A DNA stretch of 64,000 bases. It comes from Gibbula magus (lineage: Eukaryota > Mollusca > Gastropoda > Trochida > Trochidae). Below the pieces are notes generated by a model. That model was not told the DNA's origin, did not search any database, and saw only the letters and a program-made list of their open reading frames with translations. Location: positions 15,339,530 to 15,403,529 of the forward strand of contig OW388302.1 of NCBI GenBank assembly GCA_936450465.1, in the 5' to 3' direction. Every line of letters starts with the position of its first letter. Within the stretch, counting starts at the first letter, position 1. Of this stretch, positions 34,542-45,732 are shown in pieces. The position numbers and the translations under genes were made by a program.

Positions 34542-35165
34542 TTAAAGCCAAAACCACTGCGTCATCTGCTTAAAATAGTATAAACATTTTGATAATATTT
34601 TCAAATTCACATTAAAATCGCCAGGCTTGAGCTCTACGCCCTTACAAAGATTTTTATAAAAACACATTTCAATATCATTCATAAAAACAGCAAACAAAAT
34701 GGGTGACAGGTTCTCACCTTGGCGTACGCCGGATCTACATGGGAAAAAATCAGTATAACCATCTTTGCATAAAATACATAATTTTATATTTCTATACATA
34801 TTTTGTATAACCTGGAAACATTCACCAGATATATTATTTGCAAGAAGTTTTTGACAAAGTCCAACAAGCCAGATTTTATCAAAGGCTTTTTTGAATATCA
34901 ACAGATGCATAGAATTATTTCTTTTTTTTCTGCAATTAAAATGCTCTGAAAGGTTAACCAATGTGAATATATGATCGACTGTAGAATAGCCTTTTTCCAA
35001 ACTTTGCCTGAGCCTCAGATAAAAGTTCATTATTTTCTAGATATGAATTCCATCAATTACTTAGTAAGGATAGGGTGATAGGGCGGTAGTTTTTGGCGAC
35101 TTGTGGGTTTCCTGTTCTCTTATGTATAGGCTTAATAACACCTGTTAACCAACTTTCAGGAAATA
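34542..35165 (-). pseudogene. Non-LTR reverse transcriptase fragment (CR1/Jockey-type)
   Basis: On the minus strand, 35165-35040 reads GIFPESWLTGVIKPIHKRTG and NYRPITL, then after a break LEKGYSTVDHIFTLVNL, FKKAFDKIW (the first catalytic Asp motif), VIQNMYRNIK and FFPCRSGVRQGENLSPILFA. These are RT domains in correct order. The frame ends before the YADD box (the sequence near 34560 corresponds to a decayed YYFKQMTQWF). It is an internal fragment with frame breaks. Confidence 0.8.
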
Positions 35166-35453
35166 TACCATGATCAAAAAGTATGTTGAAAAGTTTAACA
35201 AAAACGCAGCACGGGCTGGGCGTACACGGGAGTTGTCACAGATGTGGCCTCACTTGGGTTGTGCATTTCATAAACAAGCTTGTTTACAGCTGTATTTGTT
35301 AATAAATATTATGAAACAGTATCAAGTTCAACCTGCTGAGGTGGGATATAAGAAAGATATAACCATAGTTTTATTCGTGTATCAAATGATACCCTACACC
35401 TTTCCCCACGGAGCCTTACTTCCGGTCTCGTTGCTATGGTTTCTTTTGTTACA

Positions 35454-35485
35454 AGTGTAGGTGTATAAGCCGATACACCTACACT
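35454..35485. repeat. Perfect 13-bp hairpin AGTGTAGGTGTAT
   Basis: AGTGTAGGTGTAT, a 6-base loop and the exact reverse complement, followed by related TACACTTTT pieces. The same element in inverted orientation lies at about 53860-53960, and partial motifs at 15661, 25111 and 40758. It is probably the end of a mobile element. Confidence 0.65.
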
Positions 35486-35840
35486 TTTTCTGATATACCT
35501 ACACTTTTTAACAACTGAGAAACAATGAAGTAAATTTTCTAAATTTTCTAAATTTCTAAATTTTCAAATTGTTATTGATGATAATTTATAAATTCTGTGT
35601 AGATTTGGTGATTATTGTAGATTTAGGGAATACTTGATAAGGGTCATAGGAGACTGAAGTGTGTGTTCTTGTCCAAAGAGAAAACCCCTTACTTTCAATT
35701 GAATACAAGCTCATACTTTTTTTAAAACGTGCTTTACTAAGGTATAATTAACTTAACCTTAGTAAAACATCCTGCTCTTCTCGAAAAGATGTTTATTAAA
35801 ACCTGACCAATTGGTATATGATGTTATTTTATTATTTCAG
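35486..35840 (+). other. Sequence just upstream of the CARD exon, conserved with gene 4
   Basis: About 35600-35840 matches 59230-59473 (blocks AAGGGTCA(T/C)AGGAG, GTGCTTTACTAAGGTAT, AAACCTGACCAATTGGT). It ends in the acceptor TTTCAG at 35840. It is probably the 3' end of a 5'-UTR intron. Confidence 0.55.
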
Positions 35841-35842
35841 CC

Positions 35843-36167
35843 ATGGCAAGGCGACAGAGGGGTGCATTAAACCCTGATGATGAGGTCAGATTACGACAAA
35901 ATTGGGAACTCCTAAACACAGACCTAGATGGAAGACATCTGGTAGACACAATGTTTGGGAGAGGATTTTTTTCTATCGATGATGTAACAGAGGTCAGATA
36001 TGCAGAACCACGTAATCGTGAAAGGAGAACAGAAGTGTTTCTTGAGAAACTGTGTTATACAGGCGTGAATGGATATGGTGTGTTTCTAGAAGCTCTGAGG
36101 AAAGCAGGTTATCAACATGTGGCTGAGAAACTCGAAAAAACTGTTGTTCCATCTCAGGTTGAACGAG
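35843..36167 (+). CDS. CARD exon of gene 2
   Basis: ATG lies two bases after an acceptor (TTATTTCAG, 35840). The 108 residues fit a six-helix CARD: LRQNWELLNTDLDGRHLVDT, a GFFSIDDVTEV turn matching the common 'gilt..d.e.I' CARD pattern, RRTEVFLEKL, and finally YGVFLEALRKAGYQHVAEKL, which matches the CARD signature 'F..aL...g..hla..L'. The exon ends GAACGAG|GTAATC in phase 1. Gene 4 carries a close paralogue. Confidence 0.85.
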
Positions 36168-38080
36168 GTAATCAAGTTTAGAATATGTATTTATAAGAAC
36201 CTAATCTATAAGGCCATATTGAACTTGGTTTATTTATATTTCCAATATTCGTATTCCGTGCCAGAAGTTTCCTCTAACAACCCAAAACATTTCCCTCTTT
36301 GCGCCTTACTTGCACCCAAACAAAACCTCTGGCACAGTTTTGATCTCGCTTATTAACTACAAAGACATTATTTATAACAGTATTTCAAAATTGTATATGG
36401 ATTCTATGGTATGTACCACTGAGATATATTGACAAGCAAAGAGAGCACGGCCGTTATCAACAAAAGCGGTGAAATATTTATATTGAAAGTTACACAATCT
36501 TATAAAACTGTGATCTCTGATATGTAGAATTGTAATTATGAAGTGCTGATCATGAATTCGGCGGTAAATATATTAATAATATTAATAATGTTTGACAAAT
36601 TTTGATTAAGTTCATTTGGCATCTTGTTCTGGTTCAGAAGGTTGTAATAATTGAAATATATTGTACTTTGTATGGGGATATTTCTATTTTACGTTTATGA
36701 TACACACAATAGGAGTAATAATATGTCTATCAACATTTTTGACAGGGGTTGCACTGCCTTGTATACAAACTGGAATACTTAAATAACCACACAAGGATTT
36801 CACTTTTGATTTAGAAAACAGTTTCCCGAAATCCCTGAGCAATTCCTTTTAAAATTACATACACAATAATTTTCCTTTATGAGGTTTATTGAAATTCCTT
36901 CATCTTTTATTACACATTTATCACAAACAAACATCATTGTGTTGACACTTTCTAACATAGATGACATTTATGTTTTCCAGGACCTGACGTTTGTTCCGCA
37001 TGCAAAGAAGGGAAGACAACTCCAGTCACACATTGGTGTTCCGAGTGCCAAACTTCCTTTTGCAAAGGCTGTCTTAGACCTCATAGTAAAATGAAAAATG
37101 TGAAGAATCATCAAGTTGTCCCTATTTCAGATAAAAGAAAGCATATAAATAAGGATCACATCAGCTTAAAACACGACCGTGATGATGTGCAGAAAGAAAT
37201 TAAAGTCATGAATGTGAAAATCAGCAAGTTGAGTATGAAGTCTCAACAAATTGACAATATAGAGCTGACAGCATCTCCTGTACTAGATGAAGTTATTGGA
37301 GCTAAACTTAATGTGGGAGACAGTTGTGATGTTATAGATGGTTTGATAATAAACATAGCGGATACAAAGGTAACTGTGTTCGCTGATAATAACAAACAAC
37401 GTCTGAAATCATTTTACACTAGAGGAGGACAGTCATGTTCAAGTATACTCAAAGTTTCTGGTGGCCCCTGTTGTATAACAGTTATCAGTGAAGGTAAGGT
37501 AGCTGTGTCTCTACCTGACTCTCAACGTATCATCACAGTTGCTGTGACTCCTGACCTGGAACTCCTGTCTACAATACAGACAAGTAAGGAATACAGGGGT
37601 CTGTCTACTCTGGATCAGTCAACACTGGTGGCCGGTTCTTATGATCCATCCTCTGTGGATCTGATTGATATGAAGGGGACCATCTTGAAGACCTTCACAA
37701 CACTTCCAGCCATAGGAAAGAGCTTCATTGATCCTCACTACATACATGTAACCAGACAAGGCACTATCCTGGTGTCAGACTGGGGTCTGAAGTCTGTCAT
37801 CTGTCTGACACGGTCTGGTGACATCGTATTCACATACACACCTACTGGAGACAGAGCACTGATATATCCATGGGGAATCACATCCACCAGTACAGGAGAC
37901 ATTCTTGTAGCTGACAATATAGCATACAAAGTGATTCATCTCAGTGAGTCAGGAGAGTTCATCAGAGACATTCTGACAGCAGAGGATGGTTTACAGGATC
38001 CAACTAGTTTGTGTGTTGATGGAGACAAACTGTGTGTTGCATTGTTTAACAAGGGTTTACACAAATACAGATTTGGTTAG
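35843..38080 (+). CDS. Gene 2: CARD-B-box-propeller protein, 474 aa in two exons
   Basis: Exons 35843-36167 (325 nt) and 36981-38080 (1100 nt) join in phase 1 to an uninterrupted 475-codon frame. Order: CARD (about residues 15-100), B-box 1 (C113-H152), a short helical linker, and an NHL-like propeller (about 215-474). CARDs are death-fold domains that pair with other CARDs in apoptosis and innate immune signalling. B-box plus propeller is the target-binding half of TRIM proteins. There is no RING, B-box 2 or long coiled coil. The inference is a cytosolic adaptor that recognises something through the propeller and signals through the CARD rather than by ubiquitin transfer. All sites look intact. 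The CARD-B-box-NHL layout is unusual, and I know of no standard family name for it. Confidence 0.82.
36168..36980 (+). other. Intron of gene 2
   Basis: GTAATC at 36168 to TTTTCCAG at 36980, phase 1. Largely alignable with the gene 4 intron (59801-60664). Confidence 0.85.
36981..38080 (+). CDS. Second exon of gene 2: B-box 1 and propeller
   Basis: Begins G|GA CCT GAC exactly as in gene 1, then B-box 1 (CSAC, HWCSEC, FCKGC, H). After about 14 linker residues the sequence jumps to HISLKHDRDDVQKEI, which aligns with DISFIHDLEPLKKQI of gene 3, so about 190 residues (B-box 2 and most of the coiled coil) are absent. The propeller then runs through NHL-like blades such as GDILVADNIAYKVIHLSESG to KGLHKYRFG and TAG 38078-38080. 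The last 70 bases and the flank are the gene 1 type. Confidence 0.85.
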
Positions 38081-38586
38081 GAGTGTATGGAGTGAATTGG
38101 TCACACTCATTATGGGAACAAATTACTGAAACTAAAATTATTTATGAAAAAAAATGACTGAACCTGAAAGAGACAGATTTTTTCCAAGATTGATGTATAT
38201 TCTCAGCTGTAGCTACAAAGTGTGACAATGAACCCATTTATGTGTTATCTTAATGCTGAATGTAGTTGAACTTATTACTTATTTGTGAAGAAAATATTAG
38301 CCAAACTAAAACAAGAGCATCTGGCAAATGCTAGATCCCCGGCTCCTATTTATTTACAAACGAAATCAAATTTCCAGAAAATTTAATATATCAAAGGACC
38401 CCACAAATGCATAATTTTCTAAATATATGTATGGTTATTTCCTTTGATGTTTAGTTCTGCTCCAAAGATTAACCCATCCCCGCTTCAATTTGTTTGTTTT
38501 AAGAGACCTGAAAATGTCAAAGGCAACACTTCATTACTTATGAATTGCACATGAAAGTTTAAAAGAAAATATATTGAAATTAGTTT

Positions 38587-38876
38587 AAGTGTGCTTGAAA
38601 CGACATAACACTGAACGACAGTCAGGGGAATGACTGTATGATGTATTGTTTGCTTGTAAATACGAGTGTTTCGATAGTTTGTTCGTGCTGTGACATAAGT
38701 TCTCGCAGCTTTCTCGTTTTTCACGAGCAAACGGTAGAAATGTTGATGTTTACATGTCAAATTGTTTGTCATTTTGTACATTTCTTCGTGCTGCTCGTGC
38801 TCCACGAATTTCTCGTGCTCCGGGTCAAAGCTATATATCATTTTTGATGGCACACTTGCTCAGATCTCTTGGACAT
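38587..38876 (-). pseudogene. Conserved antisense coding-like block, copy 2
   Basis: The minus strand reads FDPEHEKFVEHEQHEEMYKM, then CKHQHFYRLLVKNEKAART, as after gene 1 but with VEHEQH for VSHVQH. The MSKRSEQV start near 38876 is out of frame in the same way as in copy 1. Confidence 0.45.
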
Positions 38877-38879
38877 GTC

Positions 38880-41800
38880 TTGTGTGTTGTTAAATTTCAC
38901 GTGAGAAATAAATTTCATGGTAATGGTCCAAAATTTTCCCGGGAAGTTAACTTTGTTTAAATCTAAGTTTTGCGATAAAAATATGTGCATGTTTTAAGTG
39001 TTGTAAGTTTCCATTGAGATAGTGCTCAAAAGATTCATGCAATCTATTTCTTAAGTATCTACACAAGCTCGTAGATTATTCAGTTGGTATAGACTCTTAA
39101 ACATGTCTCGTCATAATACCTATCTCTTTCCCTCTATCATATATTATTATGGCGTCATTTCTCACTGACTGCATTTCTAATTACGACGTAGATACAGTAT
39201 TTGAAATACATGTTTGAGATATTGATTATGTTAATGTATGACATGATTCCATAACAACATCGACATTGTCTGACGTAGAATTAAATAACGAACGTTAATA
39301 CACACTTCATAATGAGATAATCTGTTCGTGTTTCTATCAAACAAGTCAATACAAATATAGTCGTTTAGGAATCTTGGCAAAATAGGAGAGGGAAAAAGAG
39401 ATTTTTCATTCCTCATAATGTCCCACTGCAATGGTGCGTAAAAAGATGTCCAAAGAGGTTTGACAAGAACTTAATGTCCACATTTTATCAATATTTACTG
39501 TAAGCTCAAGCTTTTACACAAAACAATGTTTAGATAGGGTTTTCTGTTTGATGAACATTTTTATACACACAACACATATGATACCCTGATGACTTAAATT
39601 AAGTACGCTTCTCATAAGCATATGCCTATCAAACACATTCAAAATTGACATTTCATGTTTTACTATATAAATTAATTTGTTAAAGCTAATTAACGTGCAA
39701 TCCATTTGTCTGGTCTAGATGACTAGTGCCAAAACATGATTGCAATATAACACTTGCATATATGAGTCATCAACTCCCCCTCCCACGCCCGCAAGGCATT
39801 ACTTGAGCATGTTTATATCACTGGCTATTTGAGTCTTGCCACATTTCTTAAACATTCCTGTGCTAGTGTAGCTAGTGTAGTGCTGCATCTGAGTTCTACA
39901 GGTCATTCAGCTATGTCAGAAGATAACAGTTAAGGAAATGTGACAAGGCCTAAATTAGCCTTGAGGGAGAAGTTGATGAGGCATATGCCTACATGTATCG
40001 TTTTGAAAATGTGGTAGAGTTTCCTTTAGGTGTTAGTATGTACTATTTCTGAAGTGTGATGTGTTAGTAGTATGGGATAGTTCTGCTGGTATTCACGTTG
40101 TACATATTTTCACTTTAATCACCAATAAAAATATGTCTCTGTAATTGTTTTAAGGGAATATTTCGATTATTATTTACTAATTAATTGAATTAATTTCTAT
40201 TTAATAACTGTTTATGTTATTTTCTGTTTAAGCTCTCATTACTTTTAAACTATTTGTCAAGAAAACAATTTACAATCGAAAATGTTGCTTACATGTATCA
40301 TATGTACACACTAAATTGTGTAATTAATAAACAACCAGAGGAGATTGTTGAGATTTCTACATTTATTGTTAATATGTTAAAACTACAGAGCCGGCTGATT
40401 CTCAAAACATGAAAGACTAGATAAACCAGACCAAGTAATATCTGACATAAACAACATATCTTTAAGCAAAGGCTAGTAAAATCTACCATGACAGGGATAC
40501 ATTTTGTTTAAATGAGCAAGGAATACTTTTCTTTACATTATTATTTTAGTAATTTGGTTCCAAATTTTCATATCATAATGTTACGAAATATTTGTCTAAA
40601 CTTACATTATGTATATGATCATTGGTAAGTATGAAGAAAGTAAAAATAATGTGCCAACAATGTTTGATAAAAAACTGCAAAAGATGATATATCTGAGTGC
40701 ATTTTGCTTGTACTTGGGTTTGTATGTGAAACAACCTGACATCATAATACGAAACACAAGTAGGTGTATCAGATAAGTGTAGTTGTGCAATAGATGACTA
40801 TTGCATTGACAGATATATTATTATTGTAATTTGGTAGTTATTGGCATATAATTACAAATCCTGATTTGTTACTATCACAGTAACTTGTACGTTTCAAGCT
40901 GAACATTGATGTAAACATATTTTTATTCATTAAATTGAATGTGGATTGGCAAACATGTCACAATGGCTTGTGTTGATACCGCTCTATTACATGTATACAT
41001 AAATACAAACATGAATGGAGTGCAATAAGAGTATACAACAATGAATCATTTATCAAACGTTTGCGTTTGTATTATTAAAGTATGGACATATATAAGTATC
41101 AAATAATTCATTGAGTTGCTTTTATTGAAACTTGTATTCAAAATTGTGTTAAATTGTAAACGTACTAGTAAAGATACATTTAATTTCTTATTGCGGCATA
41201 ATTTCGACAGGTAAGGAGATAATGTCAAGTGTCTTCATAGGGGTGACCAAAGAAGCATGATTGATCTAGGATATATGCCGTTCAAACATGTGTGCATTCA
41301 AACCACTGCACCCAAGTCTGAGGCGTGAATGAACAATTTGGCAAAACCGTCAAATATGATCATGGTCTTGTCGATTTCAGTAAGCTTTTGAAATTGCCTG
41401 TAGTTTCAGCATTCGAGGTATTATTAGGTTAAATATTCCTTTGTCTTATTGTATCAGGTAAGAATGAATTATTATATAAATAGCTACGACATCTGAAGGT
41501 CAGGATGGTATTACTGTTTCAAAGTCTATATTTAATGAATTTCAGGTATAAGATGAGATACATAATGAACATTTGGTTAGTTCTAATTGGTTCACTCAAG
41601 TTGATTGTTGAATAAATAAAAGATATTATTTGGACTTCTCAACTGAAACCAGTAATATGCAAAAGCCGAAGTTTCATGAGTTTTATTTTTTGCGGGGAAT
41701 GGAAAATAAACGTCTCTAGCCTTCATTTACCCAGGCCCAACAAAAGGGGCGTGGCAGAGGTAGATAAGGATGTATAATGATACTCCCTATTAATGACAAT

Positions 41801-42227
41801 GATAAAATGCTCAATTAAATCATGTTGGTTTTGTAAAACGATCTTAAACGAGCCTTATTTCATTCTGAAGCAGCATTATTTTAATAGATTCGTTGTGTTA
41901 ACAATTCACTGACATGCATGACATGACATGTTGTTGTGTATAGCTGAAGATATGTGGAATGAGGATCTGTTGACTTTTCATGAATCAATGCACCCCCAAC
42001 GCTGAAAGAAGTAGAGGAAGGTGCCTCAAACCTTATATGTGTACTATTGGTCCTGCCAATGTATTTAAAAGATTGAGGAAAAGTGTAGGTCTCAGATCTC
42101 AGAAGAGTAACCTAAACTGAGACAATGATAATATAAATATCCACATGTTCAATTTACAGTAATGCTGTAGTTGTAATGCCATGTCAACTCTTAAAGACTT
42201 CACCACCAACTTAAATATTTCAAACAT
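38880..42227. other. 3' flank of gene 2, no gene recognised
   Basis: Homologous to 13790-17129, including the RT C-terminal fragment on the minus strand at about 41150-41340 (CQNYAAIR type) and the AAGTGTAG motif at 40780. No other content was recognised. Confidence 0.5.
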
Positions 42228-42815
42228 ATGAATAATCTCACAGCTCGCTTGAGTGTCCCAACAAACCAGTCTGATTAAAATCGACGATTTTCCGTGAAAT
42301 AAAAATTGCAAAATAGTGCATCTACCGGGATACGAACTCATATCTGTCGTAGCTAGGTTCCACTCCGAACCGTCTGAAAACAGCGCGTAGACTCGCGTGT
42401 TCGAGCGCAATTCAGGTAGCCAATCAAAATTTGCCCAACAAATGCTTTCGGTGCGATAAGCTAGCGGCAGATAACTCCAAACAGCTTTCCTTTTCTCTGT
42501 TCCGAATGCTTTCAAAACAGCGACCGTTTGAATACTATGAAGTGATTGGTCAGCTATTTGACTGGGCTTTGGCCTCGCTAAACTGGTTCGGAACACACGC
42601 CTATACGGGGTGTTTTCAGACCTTGTGGCGAGGAATCTACAGAACCTGTTCGTATCCCGGTAGATATATTTTTTTGCAAATTTTATTCCTCGGAACAAGG
42701 TCGATTTTAATCAGACTGCCCAACATACGTTCCAATACAATAGACAACACAGAAAACGTGGAGCTGAATAGCGCATGAACGTCTTTCAGCGTGCTGCCAC
42801 GATTGCGTTATTCAG
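42228..42815 (+). promoter_or_regulatory. Type A leader-exon-like module, copy A3, split by a foldback insertion
   Basis: The module starts as in A1 (ATGAATAATCTCACAGCTCG), is interrupted after GTGTCCCAACA by the 452-bp element, and resumes at ACATACGTTCCAATACAATA to end TTATTCAG|GTAAGTGATCACT with GT at 42816. If A1-type modules are real exons, this one would be lengthened or disrupted. Confidence 0.4.
42267..42718. mobile_element. Foldback MITE with long inverted ends and 10-bp target duplication
   Basis: It begins CAGTCTGATTAAAATCGAC and ends with the exact reverse complement. Imperfect inverted similarity continues for roughly 150 bases (shared CTACCGGGATACGAAC and GTCTGAAAACA). It is flanked by CCCAACAAAC (42257-42266) and CCCAACATAC (42719-42728), a 9-of-10 match. 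The copies at 17.15 and 26.72 kb lack it, so the insertion is later than the duplication. A 9-10 bp duplication with long inverted ends suggests a Mutator-like non-autonomous element. The 199-codon minus-strand frame over it is an artefact. Confidence 0.8.
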
Positions 42816-45200
42816 GTAAGTGATCACTAAAAAGACTATAGAGTCTAGGTAGTAGGCGACGATACACAACTGTCAACTATGCAATAGAATATCAGATTCA
42901 TTCACAATGGACATAATACAGAGTGACTAATCAGCTTTGTGAAAGTGATTGAGGTATGGCTTAACGCCACTTGGGCAATATTGCAGTCAATAGCAGCGAG
43001 AAACTCAAAATCCTTGTTTACCTTGGCTCGTGTTAATTAGAACTTGACAATCATCAAGGAGATCATGTAGCCCCCCTTCTCATGTCCTCCTGCTATGGTT
43101 AATGCTTTTTCTCTGCTGATTTCTTCTCTTGAATTAGTGACAACCTAAAATATTCTTGTTTCTAAGGTTTATGTACAATTAATTTGTTTTAAAGATGTTA
43201 AAATTTAGTTAGATAATTGTATCATGGAAGACAAATAGTTCACCTTTTTTTAACTACTCAGTTGATATGATTTTCGTTTTGATTATATAATGACATGTTT
43301 CCCTCCAACACCTCCTGCGTGTGTTGTAAGTCTATTTCAAACGATCTAAGCCTACGTGTTTAATATGAATGGCAATAAATCAGCCTGTCACTTTGCAGGC
43401 CCAAACTCTTCACTTCAACAGCCCGGTCACAATGTGCTATTGAATGTATAGACGATTTCACTTTATATCACAGTAGCACTGTAAGACATGTCACTTGTAT
43501 TATAGTGTTGTGGACAAGCTTAAAGGTGCTGTAGCACGACTTTCTTACTGAAGTAGAGTGTAAATAAGTGTTACCAATGGCTAAATAATAGTTCTGAATC
43601 AACAAAAATATTTCTGAAACTAATATATATGGTAAGGTTAGGTCATGTGAGATCTTTGCCCCTCTCGCGGCCATATTAAGGTGTTCACATTAATATGGCT
43701 GCTCGAAAGTAGTTCAAGTGATATAGTCATACCTTAACACTCTGGGTAGAGTTTTGAATATGCTACACTCATGGAATGGTCAACCATATCGCTGTCTGAG
43801 CATTCAAAACCAGCTGAGACTTGCAAATCTACCTTTCACACTGAAGAGTTCCACTAAATTGTCACTTTATTGCACTATTTTCTTCCATGACGGATAGGCT
43901 TATTTTGTTATTTAATGTAATGTTTTACCCTTAAATGTAATAATATATTGTATGAATTTCAATAATAAAGGTCACATTTCAGGAACATAATATGAAAAAG
44001 TGCCTTCAAATTAAACAAAACCAACACAATATGAAGTAGGTTGTTGAATGCAATTGTATGCAGTCTACACAGGTGGTGATGTTTGGTAGAAGCACAAAGG
44101 GTTCTCTTACATATATCGGTAAAAATTACTCATGACACCTGAAAGTGTTTGTAAATGTCAGAAGCATTATAAATTAAACGATGATCTTTGTTCAAATGTT
44201 CCAATGTTATTATAAAACCCGTTGGCTATTATGAATGACATCCTTTTTAATTATCACATTGGAAATGGATCGTTTCGAATGAATCAAAAATTAAATGTCC
44301 ATTATTAACCCATATGCAAAGTGCGTTGATATATTAGATATCAGAAGCCACGAAGATGAACATGACACTGTCATTAGACCTCCAAGCGATATCTCCTATG
44401 GAACAGTTTTAGATGATGAAAAGGAATTTAATCTTAGGTAATATATGGTATATATAGGTAGCTTCAGGTACAAACTATGAACAGGCGCTTCATGGCATTG
44501 TATTCTGTAGTCGGATAGCTACAGTGTAATGTGATCAACAGGAATTACTATTGGCTTCCAGGCAAAAGGTGTACACCTTTGAGATTCACTTCAATATAAT
44601 TCTGCCATAAGTAATAGATAAACCTGATTCTGTAGGGTAGTATTTACATATTACAATAAGATAGTTCCTTTTATTTATACAAGAATACTAAATTCTAGCA
44701 TTACTGGCAATTAATCACTCTAAAGACAAATTGTGTACTAATATTCCCAAAGCATCATGATGATTGTATTAAACATGATGACCCACAAATGTATTTGAAT
44801 ATAACGTGACCCAAAAATGCAATGTTATAGTGTTTGTCTGAATAAATAAAGCCAACTTCATTATATGTACCTCATTCAAAATCTAATTTTAGAGTGTATA
44901 AATCATTTTTTTGTTTTTATATTTCGAAGATAGATTGTTTTACCTAATGATCATATCAGTTAGAACGTTGAGAGAACTTGTCATAAGTTAAAATTGTATT
45001 AATACAAATCTTGAAGACAGTTAGTTATATGGTTTTAAATATTTCGAAGCAGTGTTCACACCAACACTTTCTCCCCAGGAAAGACTATTGATATGTCGAA
45101 TGGCTACCATGTCAGCGTTTGAATAGTCTGATCCTGAACGGTATTGAACAGTTGAAAAGCATGAATAGTATTTGATCAGTAGAAAAACATGAATATCATG
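42816..45200. other. Spacer between modules A3 and B3
   Basis: Counterpart of 17256-20040. A truncated foldback piece lies at 44323-44420. No gene. Confidence 0.5.
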
Positions 45201-45339
45201 TCTTCTGCGTGGGCAACATGACTTTGTGACGTCAGGGCGTTATGTTTGGAGTTACTGGTTTGCGTTAAGCATTCAACAGTATTACAGTTATACAGTCAAT
45301 ATTTCACAGTTCAGTCCAGAACATCAGGACGCCATCAAG
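45201..45339 (+). promoter_or_regulatory. Type B promoter/leader-exon module, copy B3
   Basis: CAACATG in place of the E-box, TGACGTCA at 45227-45234, and ATCAAG|GTAGGTTC with a donor at 45340. It lies 4.45 kb upstream of the gene 3 RING exon, with module A4 nearer to the gene. Confidence 0.42.
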
Positions 45340-45732
45340 GTAGGTTCAGCAGATTTAAAAAGTATATAGGAATTGATCAATCATATTTAGCTACAGTATC
45401 AACCATCTAAAGGTGTAATATTGTAAACATAAGCACCGAAACTGCTAGCGATGTACCTGTTTAAACATGATTTATGCCTCACCAATTATTCTCTCCCCTT
45501 GTCGTCTCTGACGAATGCCTTTGATATAATATCCTGTAACATTCATTAAAAAGGAGATTTAGTTTACCAAAGGAATTTACGATAATTGAAATAAATGAAA
45601 TATGCTTTGCAGTCAAACACATGAAATATAACAAAAGACAATTGACTTATTAGAATTATTTTGGAAGGATCTCAAAATTTGGATGTTTATGTTTGTGAAT
45701 TATATTTTGCAAAAACCTAAAATTCTCTTACC

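Noticed and set aside
35170..35460. 96-codon plus-strand frame upstream of the gene 2 CARD exon
   Set aside because: No domain is recognisable, and it overlaps a repeat that recurs inverted at 53.9 kb, so it is not credible as a gene.
36117..36356. Frame running out of the CARD exon into the intron (also 59750-60004)
   Set aside because: It begins inside the CARD exon in another frame and crosses a well-supported splice donor.
42099..42698. 199-codon open frame on the minus strand
   Set aside because: It lies almost wholly inside the inverted-repeat foldback element and has no recognisable domain. Its openness follows from the element's structure.
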